Source: Caecitellus pseudoparvulus (lineage: Eukaryota; Bigyra: Bicosoecida). Taken from it: DNA of 64,000 nucleotides. The position numbers and the translations under genes were made by a program. The notes under the pieces are model-generated. The model searched no databases. It was not told the origin of the DNA and saw nothing but the letters and a program-made list of their open reading frames with translations. The stretch is from positions 62,001-126,000 of the forward strand of contig CBFFRQ010000018.1 of NCBI GenBank assembly GCA_965644315.1, written 5' to 3'. The first letter of the stretch is position 1; each line of letters opens with the position of its first letter. Of the stretch, positions 46,522-56,192 are shown piece after piece.

Positions 46522-49500
46522 TCACATGACTGAAGACACTTCCGTGCCAGGCGGCAACGGACCGTCCACGAGGGCGACGCTGGGGAAGCCACCAGCTGCA
46601 TGGCAGTACACCTGCGCAGATGCTGCCTCACCCAGCTTCACCTCCACGTGTTTCTCGGGCAGGGGCAGCTTCAGCGAGGCCACAGCATCCCGCTGGTCCT
46701 CACGGAGCTTGGCGTATTCCTCTACCAGGGCCGCACGGCGGCTAGCACGCAGGGCTGATGCCTCTGCAATGGTCGTGGGCAACGGAGCTGGCGTGGAGTC
46801 GCTGGGCTTGGTGGGGGCTGCCGGCGTGGAGCTAGCCTCTGGCGCAGGCACACCTGCTCCAGCAGCAGCGGCAACAGGCTCGGCTGCCTCTGGCTCTGCA
46901 TCAGCCTTGGCCTCAGCCTGCTCCGCGGCGGCTGCTTCAGCCTTGCGCTTCTTCAACAGCGCCAGCTGCCGCGCCTCCACCCCTGAGATGAGGCCGAAGA
47001 TGACATCGGCCTTCTTTCCATACACGACGGCGTCCTCTGACGCGGCCTTGCACAGGGCAGCCAGACTGCGTGCTCGTGTGGCCACCTCCTTAGCGGCCTC
47101 TGCAAGCCATGCAGAGGCATGCCGCAGAACGAGCGCAGGGCTGGAGAGCGCTTGCAGGGCGGGCGGCGACCGTGCAGTGCTCTGGAATGCGTCGACGGCC
47201 CGCTGCGTGATGCGGGCAGCTTCCTTAGCCATGCGAGCGGTGGTGGCGGCAATGGCGGCTGAAGGCTGCCGAACGACGCTCTCCACTTCCAAATGGTACC
47301 GGTGGATGTCCATGATGCCCAGAACACCCGATCCTACTCGACTGAAGGCGGTGAGAGGTGCGTACCGGTTCATGAACTGGCCCTTCTTGATGCCAAACAT
47401 GCCTGGCGAGTTGGCAAATGTGCGAGCCTTGGTGCTGCACAGGAAGAAGCTGAAGAGACCACGGTACAGCAAGCTCTGCCCCTGCAGCAGGTTCATGTGC
47501 GGCACATGGTCCTGGGGGGACTCGACAGTCTTCAGGTCTGGCAGCATCTGCGTGGAGGGGCGGATGCCGGGCAAGTGCCCTGCGCGCCCCCCCCCACGCC
47601 CCCCCCGGCCTGGGCGAGAAGGGGCCTTGTGCTGCTGCACGCGGAAGGCGCCCACCTGCTTGCACGACATGCGCATGCGGTCTTCACACAGCAGGCGCTG
47701 GCGAATGAGGTGGTCCATCACGGCGCAAGCCGGCATGATCTCATGTGGCGCCAGCAACTCGTCACTGAAGGATACCGCCACATACTCTGCCTGCAGTCGG
47801 GTGACCATGGCCACTGCCGGGAAGGCGGCCCGCTGCAAGTGCTGCTGCACCATGATCATCTTCAGCCGGCTGATGTAGTCCTGGAAGGAAGAGCCTGCAG
47901 GGCGTGCAGGCACCCGGCTCAAGTGCTCCGCGACGGCCCGAGGCACCGGCACGGTGAGGAGGCCTGCCTGGTCGGCGGCACCGGTGGGGCCATTCAGGGC
48001 CTTGTCTTGCTCCTCGGAGATGGGCCCCCGGGTCTCGGGGTCCCGCACATGGATGCCAAAGCACGTCTGCACGAAGTAGTCCATGACCATGTCGTCCATG
48101 GCCTCCAGTTGGTGCAGCAGCATCTGCCACTCCTGCAGCAGCTGCTGCATGGTGCGGCGGCGGCGGGAGGGCGTGCTGCACCACACGCGGATGGTGCTCA
48201 CCAGCACCTGAGGGGCCAAGTTGAACACCAGGCTGTGCGCGTCAGGCAGCAGGCAGTACTCGCGAGGGACGCCGCCCTCCTGCAGGAAGGACAGCGTCAG
48301 CTCTACGCCCGTGTGCGTACCCATGACCCACATGGGCATGGTGGGCAGGGGGGGGTCCACGCCCTCTGGCCCCACGCCTCCGCCGGTCTTGAGACCATCC
48401 TCCCCCACCTCTGGGCGGGCCGAGGGGCCCTGCTGCAGCACCAGCATGTTGGCCAGGGACCTCACGAAGCAGTTGCCACCCGACTTGCACAGGAGGTCGA
48501 GAAAATCCAGGATGCCCGTCAAGGTGACGGCGGGGCGGCCGTCTGATTCTCGCAGCGTGCGCCAGGGGCTGTCCAGGTCCAGGGTCCCATCAGGCAGCAT
48601 GCCAGGCCCAGACACGGACGTGAAGCCACCTGGCAGGGAGGGCTTCTTCGCCAAGGTATCTGCCAGGCCCTGCATGGTGAGGGGCTTCAATCCACGCACG
48701 TGGGGGTAGTCGGGCACCGTCACCTCTGGCACGGCGTCGTCCAGTCGAGACGGCGTCGCGGCGATGAGCAAGCGGCAGTTCATGACGTACCCCACATGCA
48801 ACAGGTGGTGTGACATGCGTTGGAAGACCTCGTTGAAGGACGGCCACGGCGTGAAGCGGGGAGCCGCCGGCATGTGCAGGTGCAGGCAGTGGTTCACATC
48901 GAAGCCTGGCGTGCCCTCCGGCATTGCCTTGCCGGGCACCTCCTGGGCAGCGAAGGGGCAGTCCGAAGCAATGGCGCTGAGCTCCCGCGCTGCCAGGCCC
49001 AGCACCGGCGCGCCGACAGCGGTGTTGTCCGTGAAGGCGTCCAGGCCGCTGTGGGCGTGGATGTACGACATCATCAGCCAGCGGGTGAAGCGCAGGCGGC
49101 GCAGGAGGCGCTCTGCCTCTGCCGCACTGGCTCCGGCGTTGTCAGGCACGAGCACACCGCTCGCCACGATGCCAGGCAAGCCAGCAGGCGCCTGGGCGGC
49201 AGCCTCCGCTTCCTGCGCCTCTTCGTCGGTCTGTGTGGAGAAGCGGAGGAGGGGCAGCAGTCCCTCGGGGACATCCTCCGCCAGCACCATGGCCTCCAGG
49301 TCCAGAGGGGGCGTGTCCGGCGTGCGCTCGCTGGCAGCGACCCCCGCCCCGACGGCCGTGCCTGTCACGGCCAAATCGGCCGCGGACCCAGCTGCGGGAC
49401 GCCAACCGGATTGGAGGGCCAAGTCAGTGAGGTTACGCACGTGCCCAGCCGCCGCCTCGCGCAGCTTTATTGCGGCACTCCGCGCACAGGCGCTGCGCAT

Positions 49501-50574
49501 GTGCGCTGCGTAGTCAAGCCAAGTGTCAGGGCTCACCGTCGTGTCGTCAGGCAGCGTGATGTCTGGTGGGCTCGTGCTGCCGTGGACGAGGGGGGCACTC
49601 AGGGCAGCTTCAGGGAGAAAGCCGAAGCCCTTGAGGTAGCCGTCCACCGCCTCGGGCACGGTCAGGCCGCCAGGGAGGTGGCCTGGCCCGGGCCGGTACA
49701 CAGGTGCCTTGGCGGGGGTGGCGGGCGCGGGCAGACTGGCCATAACCGCGGCCTCAGCGTCAAGGAGAAGGGCCAGCGCCTCATCGAAGGTGCAGCTGTA
49801 CGCGAGGTCGACGCCGCCGCGGACGGAGTTAAAGTCTTCGTCGTCGAAGATGTCTGCGTCTGTAATCACACGTCTGCAGAGGTCCACCAGCTTGAGGTGG
49901 GCAGTCACCAACGCCAGCAGTGCGAGGCGGCGGGTCGCCTCGGGGCTGTCCGACGGGACCTTGGCCACGGAGGGTGAAATGTCCTGCACTTGCAAGTGCG
50001 CCATGGCTCGGCAGTGCACCGACACCGCCGTGGGGTCTGGCAAGTTGGGCTTGGAGTTGTCCACCTCGTCAGGCTCAGTGGTTGCTACGGCGAGCGGCAG
50101 CCCCAGGGAGGCACGGAGGGCCTGGGTGGCCTCCACGTGGGCGAACTTGCATGCCATGGTTGTCTGCAGCACGCTGTTCCCGTCGAAGTATGACACCTGC
50201 GCAGAAGCACGAGCGCGCCGGCGGGCGGTGGCGGCGGGGCGTGCGCCAGCCTCGCAGCGCTGTCAAGCGCTCACCAGTGCACGCAGCAAGCAGTCTGCCA
50301 CTGCGGTGACGCCACCCTCCCCAACATCCAGCGATAAAGTTCCCTCCTCCAGTTGCTTGGACACTGGCTCGTGTGCGGACAGGTGAATGCCAGCGTCCAG
50401 TTTGGGGTCCAGCAGCTCAGTTGCGTTCATGCAATCCTTCAGGGTGGTCCCAGGCGCCAGGACGAAGCCTGCGCTGCCCATTTGCCCGGCAGCTGTCTTG
50501 AACAAGGCTGTAGCATCCTTCCAAGCAGCGGGGACGTCCCCCGGAGCCCGTGACTGTGGCGCGGCCCAAGCCAT
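46522..50574 (-). CDS. NAA35: N-alpha-acetyltransferase 35, NatC auxiliary subunit (Mak10)
   Basis: Two exons, 50574-50275 and 50196-46522, with a 78-nt GTGAGC intron, give 1324 aa. NAA35 is the large scaffold of NatC (with NAA30 and NAA38), which acetylates N-termini such as Met-Leu and Met-Phe at the ribosome. Landmarks: WKDATALFKTAAGQMGSAG, TLKDCMNATELLDPKLDAGI (the family's DPKMDSG), and across the splice ALVSYFDGNSVLQTTMACKF, equivalent to the WLDGHSLAQTVFTC motif. The C-terminal half contains family-like helical segments such as WQMLLHQLEAMDDMVMDYF. It is nearly twice the usual ~725 aa, owing to Ala/Pro/Glu-rich insertions and a charged C-terminus. The start was chosen as the first ATG before the conserved helix; RAD23 lies 222 bp upstream on the same strand. 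Confidence 0.9.
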
Positions 50575-50755
50575 GGCTTCCGTCAGTGCTGCTTTCAGAT
50601 TCCGCACCCTCGCAATACGCCTGCCGGTCGGCGTGCTGGCTTGGAGTGGGCGGGAGGCACTGTTTCAAGACCTCACCTTGATAGAGTGCACGGGGTGCAG
50701 GTTGGTGCGTCAGAATTACCCTCACACTTGCCAGTGGATGGCCTGTACTGAGTGC

Positions 50756-50762
50756 ATGCATT
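50756..50762 (-). promoter_or_regulatory. AATGCAT element downstream of RAD23
   Basis: On the minus strand AATGCATGCAC occurs 34 nt after the RAD23 stop. It keeps the ATGCAT core of the octamer found at other gene ends. Confidence 0.4.
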
Positions 50763-50796
50763 GGGGGAGGTCGGCACAGTTCGTACCTGCACCACA

Positions 50797-52172
50797 TCAC
50801 TCCGGGTTGCTGAACAAGTAGTTCGCAGCCGCCTCCTGGTTCTTGTCACAAATGAGATACGCCTCCAGAGCCCGCTGGCGAGAAAACCCCAACGCCTCCA
50901 GCGACTGGACGGCAGCAGCCTCCTCCTGCGTCAGGCGCACAACTCGGCTGCCGGGGGGTGCCCCGCCGCCACCGCCGCCTACGGCCAGAGCCTGCCCCAC
51001 AGCCTTGAGCTGGGCTGGAGCGATTTGCATGCTGGCGGCCATGGTGGCCAGCTGCTCGTCTGGCAAGTTTGCGATGAGAGCTCCCAGCAGCTGGGGGTTG
51101 AACCCTGGGGGCAGGCCAGGCACGCCGCCGCCGCCACCGCCAGCACCGTCAGCACCATCACCGCCTTCCCCCACCGGCTCATTGATGAAGTTGATGAACT
51201 CTTCCCGGTGTGTGGCGAGCCACTGCCCCAGAGCGGGGCTCTGCCGAGTGAGCATGGCGAGAACCTGGGGCAGGACACTGGGATCACTCTGCACCTGGCG
51301 CCGCAGCTGGTCAATGCCAGGGACAGACCGCAGCATGTCCAGCGGGGAGCTGCCGCCAGAGGTTGGGGCCGCAGAGGGGGCAGGTGACGGGGCCGAGGAG
51401 GCGGATGCCGCCGCCACGTCGGCGGGGATGCCGTCCAGAAGGTACTGCAGGGCGCGCTGGCCGTGGTTGAAGGCAGCACGCATCGCAGCGCGCACTTGCT
51501 CCTCTGGGAAGCCCATGGCCATCAGCTCCTGCACCTTGGCCTCCAGAGCAGCACCAGACAACACGCCGTCGCCACCCGAGGTCCCTGAGGCGCCGGTGTC
51601 CCCACCAGACCCCGCAGCATCGGTGGAGGCAGGGGGGGCTGCACCTGTAGTTGCAGCGGTGGCGGCACTTGCCGTGCTGCCGCCAGTTGCTGCTGCAGGT
51701 GCGGGCGCAGGCGTTGCTTTGGGCTTGGACTGCGACACGAACAGGCGCCAGGGAAGACGGGGTGCAGGCATCGCTATCTTGTCCGCAGCGCGCTGCTGCA
51801 GGTACGCACAGATGCCTTGGAAGGCAGGGCAACGAGGAATGGCTTGGCTTCGATGTTGTAGGAGGCCAGTGGCTTGTCGTCCTCCAGAACCTGGCAGCGG
51901 GAAACGTTGGCGTGGTGACGGAACCGGGACACGGATGCGGCGGCGCACCTCACCTTCCCAGAGAACACCAGCCGAAGGCCTGCTTCGAAGCCAGACTCCG
52001 CGGCTTGGATGACCTTCTTCGCCTCAGCGACCTGGGCGAGCAGCAAAAGGCGCTCAAAGTGGCGAACCCTGCTGGCGCGGCAAAGGCAGGGGCTGACACT
52101 GCTTACGGTGTCCTCGGGGTTCAGCTCCACCTCAAAGGTAGTGCCTCCCAGCCTCTTGACTTTCACCAACAT
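50797..52172 (-). CDS. RAD23: RAD23-type UBL-UBA shuttle protein
   Basis: Four exons: 52172-52107, 52031-51954, 51890-51810 and 51729-50797. The introns are 75, 63 and 80 nt, with donors GTAAGC, GTGAGG and GTGCGT; the product is 385 aa. The order is complete: a ubiquitin-like domain (MLVKVKRLGGTTFEVELNP...LVFSGKVLEDDKPLASYNI), an Ala/Pro linker, UBA1 (VQELMAMGFPEEQVRAAMRA), the XPC-binding/STI1 domain (DMLRSVPGIDQLRRQVQSDP followed by LGQWLATHREEFINFINEP), and UBA2 ending FSNPE. RAD23 carries ubiquitylated clients to the proteasome and stabilises XPC/Rad4 in nucleotide-excision repair. Three short introns all fall in or just after the UBL region. The third intron's boundaries are the least certain. 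It is divergent from fucosyltransferase copy B. Confidence 0.95.
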
Positions 52173-52805
52173 GATGAGTAGCTTGGTTCGTTGCTTGGCG
52201 CGGCTCCACGGTCTGGCGGGCGTCTGGAGCCCTGCACGTCAGTCGAGGCGCGTGGTGAAACGCCAGCTGCTGGCTCGAAACGCAAGGGGTACCAGGGGGG
52301 AGTCTGAGAGGGAAGCAGGCATGGATGTGATCTGTAGGGTTTTGTCAGCGGATACCGTATGAAAGAACTGTCCCGGAACGTGTTCATGGGCCTAACTTGG
52401 TGGCGGGGGCCGTCGGCGCCATGTGGCTGCACAGGTGGCCTTCGTGGCCTTGAAAAAGTGCCACAACGCGCGGTACACATGGCCAGTAGGATGGAAAGGA
52501 TGGCAAGGTCAGGTTGCTGCTCAGCTGCCCGGGTACTCTTGCGTCAAGCCACGAGCAGACATTGCAGAGGACCACAACGCATCGCCAACGCTTGCTCAAA
52601 CTACAAACTCTGTCGATTGCCGAGGTGCAACCCCTCGTTGGGGGTGCACCCGTCAGTTTCAGGGGTTGACAGCCGCTATTTCACCTGGCTGGGGCCGCCA
52701 GCGCACAGGCAGCACGGAAGACCTTGTTCTAGACTGAGCCGTGGCCGAAGTACTCACAGCCAAGCGTGTGCGTGCCCTGCAGAAGCCTGAGCTAGCTTGG
52801 TAGAG
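52173..52805. other. 633-bp divergent intergenic region
   Basis: It separates RAD23 (-) from fucosyltransferase copy B (+) and is the second-largest gap in the window. Open frames here are short and look like chance. I see no RNA gene, repeat or TATA box. It should contain both promoters. Confidence 0.5.
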
Positions 52806-55800
52806 ATGGACCACAGGGCACACACACGAGAACAAGTGCCATTGGGGGGCATGGCTGTTGAAGCCGAGCCTGACTCTCGGAGGCGGGTGCTGGATGCTCT
52901 TGCGTCCAGCAAGGGTCACAGAGCCTGCAGCGTCGGCAGTGCGCCGTGCGTCTTGCTGCTTGTGTGCTTCGGCATTGCTTCTCTGGCAATAAGTGGACTG
53001 CGTGTGGAGTTGAGAGTGCAAGGCACTGATAGCCACCTTCGCCAGCAGACTGCAGGCCAGTCTCCGGGACATGTGGAAGGCAGTCCAATTTCCGCGGCAG
53101 AGCCCAGCCACCTCCCAGCTCAGCAGCCGCCCGTGCATGGAACACCCCCCCTGCCCACAAGCAACCCCGTCCACCTTTCTCCCTTAAAAGTTGCTGAGCA
53201 GCCTTCGCACCCTGCGCAGCCGTCCCCCTCGTCCACGTCTCCTGCGAAGGTGCAGCGCCTCCCAAATGGCTCGCCTGTGCCAACCCAAGCGGCCGCACGG
53301 CGGGCCGAGCTGCGTGAGGCATTCGAGCCCAGGCGGAAGCAGGTCAGGAAGGACCTACTGCACCTCATTCCGTCGCTTCGGGGCCCCTCGCGCAGCATGC
53401 TTCGAGCTGCCATCACCGCTGATCGGCGGACTGCGCTGGAGCATTGGGCAACGGAGTGCTCCAGCGAGCACAGCGCCGGGTCATCATGTGCATTTTCGTG
53501 CGATGCAGAGGCCTGGGAGCTGAACGTGCTTGTGTCCCTATCGGCAACCCCTGACAGTTCCCGTGGAGCTTGCCAGTACGGTGTCGATGCCGCGACCGTG
53601 GCGGACGCGGTGCAAGCCTCAGCTCCAAGCCACACCCCAACTTGCACAGCAATCGTGGCCTCAACAGGGAACCCCCGTAGGCTTGTGGTGTCCTTGGCAG
53701 AGGTCTTGGCCCGCTCCAGTCTGGGGCCCGCTGCAGCCGTTGGCCGCCTCACCATCATGGCAACACCAGACTGGAAAGCTGACGGACTGCCGTGGCCGGG
53801 AGCTGAGCTGCACATTGCCCCTACCGAGCTCCTGGCTGCAGCAGACTTGTTTGAGGCCACGTGCAGCGGCTGCTATGACTCGAAGGGTCTGCCCATGATC
53901 GGGAAGTATGTGGCGCCCATCACTGGAAGGAGCGGCAGGCACCGGCTGATCAGTACATGGCGTGCAGGGGAAGCGGCAGTGTCACGGGTGTCTGGCGACA
54001 AAGCCTTGGACCTGAACACAGCAGCGATGAACGAGACGTCACAATACTCCCTCGTTGCCATGCACCGCCGCTTGCTGGATCCCCTGGTCGCCAACACGAC
54101 GGCCGACATCCTCTCCCCCGACGTCTGGACCGCCCGCCCGCGGCAAGAAGCCCTCACCGTCCTGCTCTCCACTGCCACACCCACCATCCCTGGCTTCAGA
54201 GTCTTCACGCACCATGCTGCTGCTGCCGCACAGCTGTGGGCATGGGCTGCTCGTGACCCTGGCTCATGGAGCGCGGAGAGTGTGGACAGTGAGCTTGGTG
54301 GGCAAGGCCAGACGCCTGGTGAGAGTGGGGGTGTGCTGCGGCTGGGCAGTCGTTACTGGCGTTTCCCGCCGTCTGATCGTGGGTTTGTGAGTGATGAGAT
54401 GTTCGGGGGCTGTGCGTCGCAGTGCAAGGCGGTGTTCCGGACTGAGGGCGTGGTGGAGGGGGAGGGCGCGGTGCTGGTGCACGCACCGCGACAAGACACA
54501 GATGCGCCCCCGTTTCCACTGCAGTACGGAGCAACTGCTCATAAAGACCAGCTGTCAGCACCCAGCACAGCGACTGCACAGTGCCCACCTTGGGTGCCGT
54601 ACTTGCCAAGCGCCTGGGTGCCAGAGCAACCCCCTGTGCCCTTGCCGCAGTTCTACACTCTGCAGCTAGAGTCGGGGGCCAACCATGGCGAGGACTCCAC
54701 GCTCGCCCGCATGCGCGCGAACATCGCTGCATGGGGTCCAGGCGCCGCCCGGGCCCTGACGCTGTCCATGGTGGACGGGGCAGCGCCCTACGTGGACCAT
54801 GCCCAGATGGGTTTTCTGTACATTCCGTCAGCACTGCTGGACCCGGGCATGTCGCCGCTGACGACTGGCAAGGCGCGCATGCAGCCTGCAACTCAGACCG
54901 TGGGAGCATCTCCGGTGTTTAGCATAGTGCAAAACTGCATGGAGAAGCACAGCCGAATTGGCATCATGAAGAAGCTCCAGGCAGCCCTGAAGCCTCACGG
55001 CTACCCGGAGGGCATTCACCATGTGGGAAGGTGCCTGCACAACATCGAGCCAGGGAAGCACTTCGGCAGGCACAATCTGACCATGCCTGCTTCATATCCA
55101 GGGTGGTATTATTGGGGACCCACAGCGATGCGGCAGGGCTACAAAGTGCCTTTCGCGAGCTTCTGGAGGGAGCATGCGTGCTGGTTCGGTGCTTGGAAAG
55201 CCAAGCACAAGGCTTGGCTGGGCGCTGACAGCTGGAGGCCGTGCGGCACTGGCGCGCAGGAGCCCTGTCCAGAACTCGAAGAAGCCGACTTGGCAGAGTG
55301 CTCTGGTGCCAGCAGCTTCAAGGCGTCGTCGGGCGAGGTTACCGTCAACATGTGGCTCAGCAACAGAGACTTCCTTTACGAACAGCTGGCCATGGACCAG
55401 ATCATCCGCGGCATGTACAAGCTGGGCATCGCCATGGAAAACTCCAACTGCGTGCACTACGTCACCGAGAAACCCTACGTCATGCTCAACGGCGGCGCCA
55501 TCCCCATCGTGCGCAGCATTCGAGGCGTCCCAGCCTACCCTCGACACCTGCCGCCTGGCAGCTACCTGGACGTGGCGTGGTTCGCAGCGGCAGATGGCAC
55601 CTTGCCAGATGGCTATGCAGATGCGCTGGCTGCCACCATCGCGTTGATTGACAAGGAGCCCAGTGTGTTCTGGATGTTCCACGAGTGGCGGCGGTGGTGG
55701 CCGTGGACTGCCCGCGACCTGGCCATGGACTCCCCGCCCTCCGAGCGGCACACACCTCCCTACCTGAATGCGGAGCCCCTCATGTGCATGATGGCGTGGG

Positions 55801-56186
55801 ACCTGGCGTTGCAGGGTGTGCAGGTGGCGCCGGCGTCTGTGGCAGACCTGTTGGCGCCTGCCGTGGCCGCCTGTGGAGGCATGTCGAGCGTGAACTGCTC
55901 GGTGGTGTTGGGGGCGCTGCAGGTGGTGGGCGAGCGTGTGGTGGCGATGGGGGAAGTGGGGGTGCCTGATTGTGCTGGGGCGCAGGGGCTGTTTGCTGCT
56001 CGGGGCCAGCCTGAGGCGTTTGCCACGACGAGTGGCCGGGCTTGGTGTGATGTGTGTGACGACATGGCGAGGGGTGTGGGCGGGGGGTCTGTGTTGAGTT
56101 GGGAGGGGGGCCGGCTGCAGGTGCGTGGGCAGGTGAATCTGGCGCCGGACGCGGCGCTGTCCCCACAACAGACTTGCGTGTCGTAG
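52806..56186 (+). CDS. GT10 alpha-1,3-fucosyltransferase-like type II membrane protein, copy B
   Basis: Single exon, 1126 aa from the ATG at 52806 (MDHRAHTREQV). The cytoplasmic part is longer than in copy A. The anchor is CVLLLVCFGIASLAISGL at about residue 50. A Pro/Ser stem follows, then an Arg/Lys-rich segment. The GT10 core (ENSNCVHYVTEK, GGAIPIV, LPPGSYLDVAWF) lies near residue 875. The core and the C-terminal ~265 residues are almost identical to copy A. The N-terminal third differs but aligns weakly, for example ELNVLVSLSATPDSS against ELNALVALVPPPDAT. Both copies also share the Cys-containing GCASQCKAVFRTEGVVEGEG segment. A Golgi glycan-fucosylating role is inferred from the family. 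Its stop lies 6 bp from the convergent stop of the channel gene. Confidence 0.78.
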   Translation: MDHRAHTREQVPLGGMAVEAEPDSRRRVLDALASSKGHRACSVGSAPCVLLLVCFGIASLAISGLRVELRVQGTDSHLRQQTAGQSPGHVEGSPISAAEPSHLPAQQPPVHGTPPLPTSNPVHLSPLKVAEQPSHPAQPSPSSTSPAKVQRLPNGSPVPTQAAARRAELREAFEPRRKQVRKDLLHLIPSLRGPSRSMLRAAITADRRTALEHWATECSSEHSAGSSCAFSCDAEAWELNVLVSLSATPDSSRGACQYGVDAATVADAVQASAPSHTPTCTAIVASTGNPRRLVVSLAEVLARSSLGPAAAVGRLTIMATPDWKADGLPWPGAELHIAPTELLAAADLFEATCSGCYDSKGLPMIGKYVAPITGRSGRHRLISTWRAGEAAVSRVSGDKALDLNTAAMNETSQYSLVAMHRRLLDPLVANTTADILSPDVWTARPRQEALTVLLSTATPTIPGFRVFTHHAAAAAQLWAWAARDPGSWSAESVDSELGGQGQTPGESGGVLRLGSRYWRFPPSDRGFVSDEMFGGCASQCKAVFRTEGVVEGEGAVLVHAPRQDTDAPPFPLQYGATAHKDQLSAPSTATAQCPPWVPYLPSAWVPEQPPVPLPQFYTLQLESGANHGEDSTLARMRANIAAWGPGAARALTLSMVDGAAPYVDHAQMGFLYIPSALLDPGMSPLTTGKARMQPATQTVGASPVFSIVQNCMEKHSRIGIMKKLQAALKPHGYPEGIHHVGRCLHNIEPGKHFGRHNLTMPASYPGWYYWGPTAMRQGYKVPFASFWREHACWFGAWKAKHKAWLGADSWRPCGTGAQEPCPELEEADLAECSGASSFKASSGEVTVNMWLSNRDFLYEQLAMDQIIRGMYKLGIAMENSNCVHYVTEKPYVMLNGGAIPIVRSIRGVPAYPRHLPPGSYLDVAWFAAADGTLPDGYADALAATIALIDKEPSVFWMFHEWRRWWPWTARDLAMDSPPSERHTPPYLNAEPLMCMMAWDLALQGVQVAPASVADLLAPAVAACGGMSSVNCSVVLGALQVVGERVVAMGEVGVPDCAGAQGLFAARGQPEAFATTSGRAWCDVCDDMARGVGGGSVLSWEGGRLQVRGQVNLAPDAALSPQQTCVS
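54091..54482 (+). repeat. Paralog block 1, copy B
   Basis: Partner of 43240-43631, about 10.85 kb away in the same orientation. Only scattered substitutions are visible. Confidence 0.9.
55389..56186 (+). repeat. Paralog block 2, copy B
   Basis: Partner of 44508-45305, at an offset of 10881 bp. Similarity stops within about 10 bp after the stop codon. Confidence 0.92.
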
Positions 56187-56192
56187 TCGCTA

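Noticed and set aside
32684-52172. A functional ubiquitin gene cluster (UBE2G2, UBE2Z, RAD23, PUB-containing giant)
   Set aside because: The genes are scattered among unrelated ones, on both strands, with separate promoters. Eukaryotic housekeeping genes cluster like this by chance.
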